From Anthostomella pinea (taxonomy: Eukaryota; Ascomycota; Sordariomycetes; Xylariales; Xylariaceae): a stretch of 64,000 nt of DNA. Under the pieces are notes generated by a model, which had not been told where the DNA came from, did no database searches, and saw nothing but the letters and a program-made list of their open reading frames with translations. Below, piece by piece: positions 23,111-33,113 of this stretch. The stretch is taken from assembly GCA_963556695.1 (NCBI GenBank), contig CAUWAG010000012.1:3782001-3846000 (forward strand), in the 5' to 3' direction. Position 1 is the stretch's first letter. The number at the start of each line of letters is the position of its first letter. The position numbers and the translations under genes were made by a program.

Positions 23111-24938
23111 ATGGCTCTACCACCACCTTACAGATTAACACAGGCCTACACGGACCTTGATGGGCGAGCAAGGAATCTGGCCGACTATTTCAACGAAAGG
23201 CATAGATTTGAGTACTTGAAGAGCCTCCATTCTGCGGCAGGCGGGGCGCTTCTTTGCCAACCAGCGCAACGCCGCCGGGGACATCCTACGCCAGGTAGTG
23301 ATCAAGCAGGGAATCGGGTGGGACTGGGATCTCATTGATGAAATCCCAAAGTTGGAATCATTGAGGGGAGCAGAGCACGTAGTTCAGCTGATCGCTGTGG
23401 AAAATCCTGCTGATGAGCATGATGATAAAGTGAAATACTACGAGGTAAGTTGATGCTTAATTTTGGGGATATGGATACTTGGGGAGGCGGCCACTCATTC
23501 AACCATGCTTATCGAATTACACGGGGATGTTTTTCACTGGGGACCACCTTGCTTATAGACTCTGGGGATAATACCCCATTGTCTGGAACATGAAATATTG
23601 CGTGCTGGAATGCGTCCCCGGCGGCAATGGGGAAGAGTTCATCAGAAAGAACGAAGGGAAAGTTCTCGACGAGGAGTTGCTGTGGATCTGGCTCTTATGC
23701 TGTGGGGTGTCCCCTCGCGATGCGATATTGCCACTCATCGAACAGACTCTGACAACCATTCCGCACCGGATAGTGACACGAGGATGCGACGCTATGGCTT
23801 ACCCACCAAACGGGGACCCAGGTGCGCCTCCTGTGAGGGAGGTGATCCCCGCAGGACGAGCGCCCACCGGACTGTGCCATAACGACTTGCATGGTGGCAA
23901 CGTCATTTTTGGAGATGCTGTAAATGATGTCGAACATGGCGGAGGCGTGCCCATACTCAAGGCACGTGGTTTCCTTACCCTATACAAGAAGTTGCACACC
24001 TGACAGGTGTTATGCAGATGATTGACTTTGGCCTTGCGAAAGTATACACAGAGTATGACAGTCCCAAACGTGAATCAATCACGCGAGCCAGACCTGAATG
24101 GGGAAAAGTGTTGACATTCTGTTATTACAGTGCCGAGGGGGAAATGGCCAAGAATATACGCGACATTGGACTGGTGAGTTTCCTAGCGCGACGTTTCGCT
24201 GAGGAAAGGAGCTCATCTTACATCAGCTCATAATTCGTCTTGCGGTTATGAATATACCCATTCAGACCATCATCGCAGCGCTCCGAGTTTAAGATCCACA
24301 GAGCGGGCGTCAGCAAGACACTGAGCCCCATAAGGCCAGACGGGGGCTCAGATCCTGACACGTCCATGGAGACAGGAGAAGCAGATACGTCGACCGAATC
24401 TGCAGACAACGGAGACACGTCGATGGTGTCAGCTTCCGGGCCAGAAGCAGGCTCCGGGCCAGAAGATACGTCTATGGCATCGGGAGAAGCCGATACTTCG
24501 GCAGAAATTGGAGACACATCAATGGATACCGATGAAAACCAGGATGGCGAGGCCCAAGAAGAAATTGGAGACACATCAATGGAGACGGACGAGAACCAAG
24601 ATTATGAAGGCGACGAGAGCGGGAGCGGCGAAAGGATAGTGGCAGAGAGGGCTCCATCTCCAGACAGCGAAGAGGAGGAATACGACGACCCAGAGGAAGA
24701 CGAGGACAACTTCAAGACATTTTCAGAGGCCGAGTTCAGGGAACTGCCGTTGAGCCATGAGTTTAGAGCGCTCATCTGCCGCTGTACAGCACTGAATAGG
24801 AGGAGACGCCCAACACTGCCCGAACTGCTGGACATATGTCAGGCGGAGGTCGACAAGTTTGCAGGGAAGACATCCGTGGCTGAGAACTTCCGTGCCGTGT
24901 TTTTTGATGCGCCTATGACGACTCAGTCGCCAACATAA
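23111..24938 (+). pseudogene. Protein-kinase-like gene, frameshifted
   Basis: The coding signal is clear but broken. MALPPPYRLTQAYTDLD to FEYLKSLHS starts at 23111. Continuing, GRFFANQRNAAGDILRQVV and WDLIDEIPKLESLRGAEHVV lie one frame over (shift near 23240). After a GTAAGT...TATAG intron (23445-23558), MKYCVLECVPGG needs another shift near 23570. The catalytic loop CHNDLHGGNVIFGD and, after a short intron (23966-24006), MIDFGLAK (the DFG motif) follow. After a further intron (24174-24278) comes an acidic low-complexity insert with repeated GDTSM units and a C-lobe end, LICRCTALNRRRRPTLPELL. The region 23695-23790 between the alpha-E-like helix and the catalytic loop is also hard to splice. 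The residues for catalysis remain, so decay is recent or the indels are sequencing errors. Confidence 0.7.
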
Positions 24939-24954
24939 GGATAAAGACTAGATA

Positions 24955-25190
24955 TACACTGAACCCCCATAAGTCTCCGTACACGCACTACCCTTCTAAC
25001 AGACATCGGTATATTTATCAATTCGGAAATTCGGAAATTCGGAATAAGCACACCGGGATAAGCATTAACAATAGCATATCAAACTAGAGCTGCTTATTAC
25101 TGTCTGCTTATGCCATTATTCCTAAATCTCTACTGTGATCTGGAAACCTCCCAGCATGGTGCGTACAGAGACTTATAAGGGCTGAGTGTA
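24955..25190. mobile_element. TACACTGA-family MITE, copy 1
   Basis: A 236-bp element running from TACACTGAACCCCCATAAGT to a right end ...ACTTATAAGGGCTGAGTGTA that is its inverted counterpart. Inner arms carry GGAATAAGCA and TGCTTAT. A triple ggaaattc unit near 25025 is peculiar to this copy. It begins 17 bp after the stop codon of the kinase-like gene, so it probably lies in that gene's 3' untranslated region. Confidence 0.88.
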
Positions 25191-25486
25191 TCAAAAACCC
25201 TGACCAAGTAAATCAATACATAAGCACCACCCTGCCCTGACTTGAGATGGATGTCACATTTCGAATCACCTGAACAAGTGCAGTCCCAGGCTTCAGCTGA
25301 TAAGCCATCTCAGATCGCCAGCCATGACCTGAGACGATATCCACCATCCGGAGCTCTTGCTGTACGCAAAGTCAAGAGCTGTTTGGAATTATCTTTTCAC
25401 CCTAGCGAATCAGAATGAATACCTTGGGGCAGCTCACGCCAAGTCATCAGTAGCAGTCATTCACGTTCAATGGGCAGGTGCCCAGG
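25191..25486. other. Unassigned stretch between two MITE copies
   Basis: About 300 bp. This is where the missing N-terminal part of the GH78 gene would have to lie. The open frame 25357-25486 does not resemble the family, so I cannot place an exon here with confidence. It ends in cag-gtgcccag-gtacac, which offers possible splice donors. Confidence 0.35.
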
Positions 25487-25703
25487 TACACTCAGCCCTC
25501 ATAAGTCTCCGTACGCGCATGTTAGCAAGATTCCAGCAAACCAGTAGGATAATTAGAAATAACCGAATAAGCACCCTAGAATAAGCGTCAGGGGAAGCTA
25601 ATAAAGATCTAACTGCTTATTCCGGTGTGCTTATTCCGATTTGATAAATTTACCGTGGTTTGCTGAAAGGGTCGTGTACGGAGACTTATGAGGGTTCAGT
25701 GTA
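25487..25703. mobile_element. TACACTGA-family MITE, copy 2
   Basis: A 217-bp element from TACACTCAGCCCTCATAAGT to ...CTTATGAGGGTTCAGTGTA, with inner GAATAAGCACCCTAGAATAAG and TGCTTATTCCGGTGTGCTTATT arms. It lies directly upstream of the first recognisable GH78 exon, whose acceptor is at 25780-25781. If the upstream sequence cag-gtgccc or cag-gtacac is used as a donor, this copy would also sit inside an intron. Confidence 0.87.
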
Positions 25704-25781
25704 TAATGAGCGGTGAGCCACTGTGTGTCAACCAATCCACCCCATTCACGTCAACATGCTACTCCTGACACGACTGTACAG

Positions 25782-27862
25782 AATGGCACGTACCGCATTG
25801 CGAACGAAAGGGGCGCCTTCAGATGTCTGACCGTGGTGCACCCGACCGGCGGCACCGTGGGCGTCACCTCGGTCACGGTCGAATGGGCCGCCTCTCCGCA
25901 CATGCCGGCTCCGGACAACTACTCGGGGTGGTTCGCGACAGGGAGAAGCTCAACCCGGTCTGGCATGCCGGTGCCTACACGAATCAGCTTTGTGTTATCA
26001 ATCCGACAACCGGCAACGCGATTTTCGGCATCAACGCTAGCAACTGGATATACAACACGACGATTTCGGAGCCAGGTGAGCAGTACTGCTCTTATACACG
26101 TTTTTCCCTGGGGAGAAGATTGTGATACTGACGAGGAGTTTGCATGTTAGCGATGTTGTCTGTTCTTGTGGATGGAGCCAAGCGAGACCGCCTGGTCTGG
26201 GCCGGCGACATGTCCGTTTCCGGGAAACTCCCTCTTCGTGGCAACCGGCATCGCGGACCCGATGCGCAATGGTGTCGATGCCTTGCTCACGCGCCAAACA
26301 CCTGAGGACAGGATCCCGTACGCAGGGACCCCTTGGGAGATATACAGCCCTGGCGTCTGGAGCTACACGTACCACCTCCATGCGCTGAACGGGGTATTCG
26401 ACTATTATCGCCTCACGGCTGATAAGTGGTATTTATCTGTGTGGGATAAGTACAAGCTCGCGATTCAGTGGGCTCTGGAGGCTGTCGATTCATCGGGACT
26501 TGCGTATGTCAATAGCACGAGTGACTGGCTGCGAAGTGGTATGTGGGGACACAACGTCGAGGCAAGTAACTCCTATTTGATGTACTGCCCCAGCGACTGC
26601 AACTCTAAAGCTGACACTTACTAGGCGAACTCAATCCTGTATTACACGCTTAAGAACGCCATCAGCCTAGCAGTAGACCGGAAAGACGACGCCTCCAACG
26701 CAGCCTGGACCAAGGCGGCCAACCCCATACCAGACGCGATCAACTCGAGACTGTGGGACGCCTCCAAGTCACTATACCGGGACAACGACGAGCCAGCCGG
26801 AAGTCCATACCACAATGACATCCATCCCAAAGACGGCAACGCCTGGGCCGTCATTGCCGGCATCACCAACGCCACCCAAGCAGAGGCCATCAGCACGGCG
26901 CTCCAGCAGCGCTGGATCCGACCCTACGGCGCCCCAGCCCCGGAAGCCGGCGACACGATCTCACCGTTCGCTTCCGGCTTCGAGCTGCAGGCGCACTTCC
27001 TGGCCGGCCACCCCGAGCGGGCGGTCGACCTGATGGAGTTCATGTAAGCCATCCTCTCATACACACACATAACGTCACATGCCTGTGTATCCGCTTTGAG
27101 ATACACTGAACCTCCAAAAGTATCCGTACACCCACCGTTCAGCGAGGCATTGCTATATTCATTTGAATTGAATAAGCACTCTGGAATAAGCATTTAAGAT
27201 AGCCTTTTAGATTCATGCTGCTTATTTCAGGGTGCTTCTTCAATTAATATGAACATAATACCGGCATGTTCGACTTGATAGAGGGATGCCGAACGGAGAC
27301 TTATGGGGGATGATTGTAGCTTCATATGATCGATCCACTAACACACGAGACGCAACAGGTGGGCCGACTTCATGCTCGACGACCCCCGCATGACGCGCAG
27401 CACCTTCATAGAAGGCTACTCCACGGACGGCAGCCTTCGCTACGCGCCCTACGCCGGCTCCGACGCGCGCATCAGCCACGCGCACGGGTGGTCGACGGCG
27501 CCAACGTCCCTGCTCACGTTCTTCGCCGCTGGGCTCAAGCTAACCGGTGCCGGGGGCGCCACATGGTCGGTCGAGCCGCAGCTGGGACCGCTGTCGCGCG
27601 GGTGGACTCCGGCTTCACGACGCCGAAGGGTTTGTTTTCTAGCTCGTGGCAGCTAGCGGCGGGTGGCGTGGGCGGGCTGACGGGAAGTGTTGCGACGCCC
27701 GAGGGCACGACGGGAGGCGTGGTGTTGCCCGTGCCGGACGGCGCCACTGCGCTAGTTTATAACAATACGGAAAGGAGCGAAAGCGTGGCTCTGGATGGGA
27801 ATGTCAATGAGAAAATTGCGCTCCTCCTCCCTGGCGGTGCTTTCTCCTTTAGGTTTCAGTAG
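25782..27862 (+). pseudogene. GH78 alpha-L-rhamnosidase-like gene, 5' truncated, three frameshifts
   Basis: The first recognisable exon follows an acceptor CTGTACAG and reads NGTYRIANERGAFRCLTVVH. Homology then crosses frames near 25938 (to EKLNPVWHAGAYTNQLC), near 26225 (from VDGAKRDRLVWAGDMSVSG to NSLFVATGIADP) and near 27598 (from EPQLGPLSR to VDSGFTTPKGLF). Introns are 26076-26150 (GT-AG), 26562-26624 (GCAAGT...TAG, a GC-AG intron) and 27044-27358 (GT-AG, holding a MITE). The six-hairpin catalytic-domain signatures are otherwise well kept: WEIYSPGVWSYTYHLHALNG, DWLRSGMWGHNVEANS, TFIEGYSTDGSLRYAPY and RISHAHGWSTAPTSLLTFF. About 150-200 N-terminal residues expected for the family are not found. 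Family enzymes release L-rhamnose from plant polymers and glycosides. Confidence 0.8.
27102..27318. mobile_element. TACACTGA-family MITE, copy 3, inside a GH78 intron
   Basis: A 217-bp element from TACACTGAACCTCCAAAAGT to ...GACTTATGGGGGATGATTGTA. It lies wholly between the donor GTAAGC at 27044 and the acceptor CGCAACAG ending at 27358. Without it the intron would be roughly 100 nt, close to other introns in the window. Flanking exons join in phase (FM then WADFMLDDPRM). Confidence 0.9.
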
Positions 27863-27876
27863 CGGCATAACGTCGC

Positions 27877-28095
27877 TACACTGAGCCCTCATAAGTCTCC
27901 GTACGCCCCTCATTCACCAAGCGAAAGATGCATTCTTCATAAACGGGATAAGCACGCTGGAATAAGCCTCACATGGGACTTGCTAGATTGGAGCTGCTTA
28001 TTCCTGTGTGCTTATTCTAGTATTCACAACCATCCTATTGGTAATCTGGAGTCTTGCTAACATGAGCGTACGAAGACTTATGAGGGTTGAGTGTA
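27877..28095. mobile_element. TACACTGA-family MITE, copy 4
   Basis: A 219-bp element from TACACTGAGCCCTCATAAGT to ...GACTTATGAGGGTTGAGTGTA, with the inner pair GGGATAAGCACGCTGGAATAAG / GCTTATTCCTGTGTGCTTATT. It starts 14 bases after the GH78 stop codon, so it probably forms part of that gene's 3' untranslated region. Confidence 0.9.
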
Positions 28096-28525
28096 AGGTA
28101 CGTACCAGATAAGGGAGAAAGATGAACAGAGTTCAGCCATGAACCACCGAGGTGTTCATTTTTATCTTTTTCGTTCTTGCTCAAGGTTGCGGCAGATCCT
28201 GAACTGATTTCAAAATCGATACCTTCTCTCAATCTGCTGGCTTGGGAACACGGAGTCTCGTCCCTTCCTCCGATGACTCCCAACCCCATACAAAATGACC
28301 AGTCCCTCCACGGCAGCCGCAAGATGAACTCTTCCCGCAGCACCCCACACAACTCGTCCTACCAGCATCACAACAAGCATCACACCCAGCATCGCAACCA
28401 ACATCACAACCAGCATCATAGCCAGTATCATCTTCTCGCCCCTCTACCGATAGCGATGCCGGACCGTCCTCGAAACCCAGGGCCATGTTCCCTCCTTCAC
28501 GGACCTACCGCCGGAGCTTCGGCTA

Positions 28526-29989
28526 ATGGTCCTCGAATTCGTCCTCGAAGACAAGTCCCAAGCACCACCGTATTGGCTATCGAGACACGCGACAGTCTGT
28601 CGGGAGTGGCAGTTTTTCTTTGAGCAAAGGAACTTCCGATTTGTCAAACTACGCCAAGATGATCTCGAGGCGTTCAGACGCGTGTATCGACCCCAATATC
28701 GTCAAGGTTTCGCCCGAACCGTTTGGCTTAGGATCGAGCTGCCTGAGTACGGTTGCGAAAGATGCGAAACAGAGGAGTCGGATGCCGAGTCTAGGACGAA
28801 CAATCTGATCTTCACTAGGGCCGTCTGGAAGCTCTTTAGCATCTTACGTACCTGGGACCGTCGAGCAAAGGCCTGGGTGAACCTGGACCTGAGTGCTCAC
28901 TCCCCTAGCGACGGCCAGCATCGTTTCAAAGAGATATCTCGACGAGCTGAGGATATTCCGTGGGCTTCACCAGATCGACCTATTAGGTCTTTGTCCGACC
29001 CTTTCTTCCAAGATTCCGCACACCAGTGGCAGGGTGGAATGCGGCCCCTTTACAGCAGCTATGAGGCAAAAAGCAGAGTTATGGGACCAATCCAAGGACT
29101 TTGCTTCGACTATCGTGCCATTCGTGCCACACAGAACTTGCCAAAAGCGGAGGTAGTCCGAACATTTGCCATACGTCGTCAATTCCTCCGCGGTTTCTCG
29201 ATACAGCAGGGCTTGCGGCATATCCTCGCAGCTTTGCCGAATGTCGAACAAGTGTGGTTCGAGCCCTGGCGCGGCATCAGTGACGAGCACCGGCGTCATC
29301 TCGACCATCAGTACCTCGCCTTGGCCAGCGCCCTTTCCCGCCTGAAGCATCTCAAAACTGTGTCCTTCTTCGAAGACTACAGCAAGTTTCTTCATCCGAT
29401 ATCCATTAATACAGGTTACGGAAGGGAATTCCATGCGGATGGCCTCGGGCCCCTCTTGGCGCGGATGAGCACTGCGCTGGAATCACTATCCGTTTGCTTT
29501 GTAGTCGATGCCGTTGATTTCTTCCGGGATTTCATGGACGATGCTGAGGTGGACTCAAGCAAGCCATATTGGGCTGGCTTGAAGCAACTGGCCTTAACCT
29601 CGGAATATTTGGACCCGGAGCACTTCCGTCTGTTCCTCACATTGGTCGCAAGAGCAGCCGAGAGGATGCCGCGGCTGACGCGACTGAGGATATGGAACAC
29701 AACAGCGGGGAGCGAGTGTTTTTTCACCTATTCCATAACCAGGTACAAGCAAGTCCCCTCTTTGTGTATACGAAGCACCTGGCATTGCAGGCTGGGTAAA
29801 GGGGAAAGACGGGTTTGGGCCAACCTTGCGCGAAAACATGGCCACACCCGACACAACCTCAGAGTTACCGAATGGGATATGGACCGTTTCTTGATTCACA
29901 CCCATGGCTACCTCGTGGGTAGGACGACAATGGACGACACGATGTTGACTAACACGTCATATCAACAAGTGTGGATGGAAAGTAGCTGA
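28526..29989 (+). CDS. F-box-like / DUF6546-type fungal protein
   Basis: The frame gives 487 aa from the ATG at 28526. The same frame is open a little upstream and reads SFTDLPPELRLMVLEFV, an F-box/LPPELR-type opening. Translation therefore likely starts in an unseen upstream exon, because the frame meets a TAG near 28450 without an ATG. The residues after the box, VCREWQFFFEQRNFRFVKL, fit. The centre has FIQQ-like leucine-rich segments (ILAALPNVEQVWFEPWRG, LSRLKHLKTVSFFEDYS). The C-terminal WHCRLGKGERRVWANLARKH and LRVTEWDMDRF match the DUF6546 end. Such proteins are common and expanded in Pezizomycotina; the box may recruit an SCF ubiquitin ligase (inference). A His/Gln-rich frame at 28177-28450 precedes it and may be its leader or first exon. 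Confidence 0.72.
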   Translation: MVLEFVLEDKSQAPPYWLSRHATVCREWQFFFEQRNFRFVKLRQDDLEAFRRVYRPQYRQGFARTVWLRIELPEYGCERCETEESDAESRTNNLIFTRAVWKLFSILRTWDRRAKAWVNLDLSAHSPSDGQHRFKEISRRAEDIPWASPDRPIRSLSDPFFQDSAHQWQGGMRPLYSSYEAKSRVMGPIQGLCFDYRAIRATQNLPKAEVVRTFAIRRQFLRGFSIQQGLRHILAALPNVEQVWFEPWRGISDEHRRHLDHQYLALASALSRLKHLKTVSFFEDYSKFLHPISINTGYGREFHADGLGPLLARMSTALESLSVCFVVDAVDFFRDFMDDAEVDSSKPYWAGLKQLALTSEYLDPEHFRLFLTLVARAAERMPRLTRLRIWNTTAGSECFFTYSITRYKQVPSLCIRSTWHCRLGKGERRVWANLARKHGHTRHNLRVTEWDMDRFLIHTHGYLVGRTTMDDTMLTNTSYQQVWMESS

Positions 29990-31155
29990 TCGGTGATTGA
30001 GAAGATGACCTCCTCATTTGTCCCGAGAGCTTCAGGGTTATCTTTCTTACCGAAGTTGTATGGCTGGTCATAGCGTTGTCGACGTAGATCAGAGCGTTAC
30101 CAGCGTACATTCTGTATCAATCAAGCAACTCAACGTATATCCATTCAACGGGGACCAGCTGGTTGACACTGTCAACTCAACGGAACGAGACCCCTATATT
30201 GACGTTAGTTGAGTTGGTCGGAACCTTGGCCATAGGACTCGCCCCGGATGGAGAACTTGTTGTTGACGGGTGTGTACACTGGGAACCTGCAGAAGAAAGG
30301 TGGCCCAGCTCCGAAACCATCGATGATAGGAGCGAGGCTGTTCAGACAGAGCGTGGCTCACAGGCCTAGGAATGGTCGTTGCGCAAGGCGAAGCATTGGG
30401 GTGACTTCGTATTGACCGACTATGGTCCTGCGGGTAGTCACCTCTACCTAATCTGCAGCCAAATACTGATAGCTATAATGGGGAAGCCTCCTGCGAGGTA
30501 CCGAAATATGACACGCTCCAAGTTCGAGTACGACGAACGTGTGCTCCGAGTCAAAGACCTCAGTGCGTGGTGGAGCGCGACTCACCTCGCGTGTGTCCAA
30601 ATAGGTGGCCAGCCAACTGTGTCTATTGACAGCTGTCGGGCAGTTGAGCACACCATATCTGGCCAGCGGTGCGTTGCGACTGCGACACCTGCAATGACAA
30701 GGTATTTCTGTCTACCTAGTCCATCTAGTTGATTGCAATTACTTCGTCAATCAACAGCATGGTCATCTAGCTATTGATCTGGCCGTGCAACTGGCTGTTG
30801 ATCTGGCTGTTGATCAGCTGCCAGACCTGACGGGGCCTTGCGACCCTGATACCTGCAACTGCACTCAACGTACAGCCATTCCAAGGTATCTCTGTCCATC
30901 TGGTCTAATCCATCTAGTCCATTGATACCAACTTGGAAGGTGACGGCATGGCCGCGCGACGGCGGGCCAGGCTTTGCGTGACGTCACTAGTGACTTCCCA
31001 CCTTAGAAACGCTTTAAGGTTCCTTTGTTCGCTCCAAGCCACCCTGCCCTGCCACCCTGCCCTGCCCTTGTAATCCTTGCGTCCCAGTCCACGCATTTGC
31101 AAACTTGGGCTTGCGTCGAAAGCATTATCTAGATTTGACTGTTTAACTAGCAAAT
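29990..31155. other. Intergenic with a degenerate direct repeat
   Basis: Around 30670-30735 and 30835-30925 a unit is repeated imperfectly: gcgac, then acctgcaa, then aaggtat-tctgtc, then ctagtccatctagt. The stretch between holds several ctggctgttgatctgg copies. Short frames (30379-30732 plus and others) lack domains. 30926-31155 is probably the promoter of the following gene. Confidence 0.45.
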
Positions 31156-31914
31156 ATGGCAGAGTGTAAGGAAAATACGCAGGGCTCGAAAGAAGGGAAC
31201 AAGGCAAACGAAAGCAACAAGTCCAGCGAAGCCAACGAGTCCAAGAAGTCCAGCGAGAGCGAGACCAACAAGTCCAACAAGTCCAACGAGTCCAATAAGG
31301 CGGACAAATCTGACAAGGAGGACCAATCCAACAAAGGCAACAATTCCAATGCCCGCACCACATCTCACTCAAACAACTAACCCCCTCACCAGACTCGAAC
31401 TCGGACCAGCCATCCGCCGAAGAGCTGCAGAAGAAAGCTCAAGCGGAGGGCTACCTCGACGACTCGGCGATCGAGAAGGCCGGCGAAGCAGCCAAGCAAG
31501 CGCAAAAAGCCAACCAGCTCGCCGCGCGCGCGCAGGACCCAGACGAGCGCAAGAAGCTGCTCACCGAGGCCGCGAACCAGAACAAGACGCTGCAGACGCT
31601 GCAGAGCGGCACGCTGCAGGGGGCGGCGGCGGGCGGGGGGGTTGGGTTGGCGACAGGGGCGGGGCTGGGGACGGTGGTGGGGACTGTTGTCGGTGGGGTA
31701 TGTGCAATCTTTCGCTTTTGAGTTGAGAGGGAGAGGGAAGGGAGAGTGTGAGAGTGTGTGCTAATGGGTTATGTAGACGAGTTCAGTGGCGACGGCGCCG
31801 TTGGGCGCGGGTGTTGGGGCTGGGGTGGGCGCTGTGAAGGGGCCGATGGTTGATGCGGGCAGTTTTATCTCTGGGGGGGACGGCGAGAAGGAGAAAGGGG
31901 AAAGTGGAAAGTAG
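31156..31914 (+). CDS. Small glycine-zipper-type protein
   Basis: Best model: exon 1 31156-31165 (MAE plus one base, ending at a good donor GTAAGG), a 227-nt intron, exon 2 31393-31697, a 79-nt intron (GTATGT...ATGTAG), exon 3 31777-31914; 150 aa. The core reads SAEELQKKAQAEGYLDDSA, EKAGEAAKQAQKANQLAARA and QDPDERKKLLTEAANQNKTL. It then passes into a Gly/Ala/Val zipper, LATGAGLGTVVGTVVGG, which could insert in a membrane. Similar short proteins with a charged helix plus Gly zipper are widespread in filamentous ascomycetes; function unknown. Alternatively, translation may run through the Asn/Lys/Ser repeat tract at 31166-31375 (MAECKENTQGSKEGNKANES), which is open but ends at a TAA at 31378-31380. 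Confidence 0.68.
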
Positions 31915-33113
31915 AAAAAGGTCATTGAGAAAGAAGGCGGAATTGTGCTGCGAATTAGTATCGGCAACTGATAACTGAAGCCGGGAAGCATCGCAGGTCT
32001 TTTTCTTGGGACTGAGTTCAAAAGCCGCATACCGGCACGTGGTGCTAGACAACACGGGATCGATCTAGGGTTGACGATTGAAGAACCGTGGTCACTTTTC
32101 AATGCAGATGTTGCAGCTTATATTTAACAGCTTAAGCACAAAAGTATCGACTTGGCCAACAAGGAACAAGGTCGTACTAGCCTCGAGGGCCAGATCATAG
32201 ATGTCCTCGATACGCTCCAAACGATCGTGATTGATGCACGGGACTCAGCCGCTGCGATTGGCGATGCGGCACAGTGGCGGCAACTTCGTCAAGAACAAGC
32301 ATGCGCTGCCGAGAGAGAGGTGGTCCAGCTGGTGGTCGTCGCAAGTCAAGCAGTGGCGACACTGGGGGTTGGGTATTGACGATGCCAGCTATCGGCGGGG
32401 GCTGGACGGGCGCAAAGCACATGGCAGGTGTTTTGCTTGTCACTCCATTTCGTTCACGGTGTACCTAGCCGATGCTTGGTCGCACTGAGATGGTTGGCTG
32501 GTATGGTGTAAGGAAAGAGTCGAGAGTGTGATGTGGTTTCATACCTGAGGGTTACTCAGTGTATGTATGGACTTCGAGTATTGCATCTCGCATGAAGGCA
32601 ATCTTAGCGGGATCTGATATACCCCTGATGAGTACCCCCTGTATCCCTGTACACCCCTGATAGGCCTCCAGCTGATCGCCCTAATACCCCTTGTATCCCA
32701 GGTGATGGGGCTGTCCCGGCGTTGGATTGGTCCACAGCGGGACGCCGCTGACCCCTAAATGGCAAAACGGGGCTCTAAGTCATGTCCACTCGTGTTTCGG
32801 CCACCTGCACCACAACAAACCGACGACAAACTCTCTTGTGTTGATGGATTGAAGCTGGTCGTGATCCAATCCAGCACGCTCTTGGTTACCGCGACCTGAT
32901 AGCGTGGATTTCATAGAGCCATCCATCACTTTCATCTTCGCCAAACTGCTCGCGAGTCATACAAACAATTCCGATAAGCCCCTCAATCACAACAATCAAC
33001 AAGAAACAAGAAACAAGTGTGCCGTCCTTCAAATTTCCGCACAGCTCTCAAGGAAACGAATGTCGCAGCAAAGCAGCACCCAAAAGTCAGTCTCGTGAGC
33101 GAGACCAGTATCG
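31915..33113. other. Intergenic with a C-rich degenerate tandem unit
   Basis: Around 32615-32705 the unit tacccc(c)tg-tatccc is repeated loosely on one strand (tacccctgatgagtaccccctgtatccctgtacacccctga...taccccttgtatccc). A frame at 32152-32379 has no domain. 32880-33113 is AT-richer, a plausible leader for the next gene. Confidence 0.4.

Noticed and set aside
28177..28450. His/Gln-rich frame as a separate gene
   Set aside because: Repeat-driven composition; more likely leader or first exon of the DUF6546-type gene.
31143..31368. Leu-rich minus-strand frames that look membrane-spanning
   Set aside because: Mirror of the Asn/Lys/Ser repeat on the plus strand; no independent coding sign.
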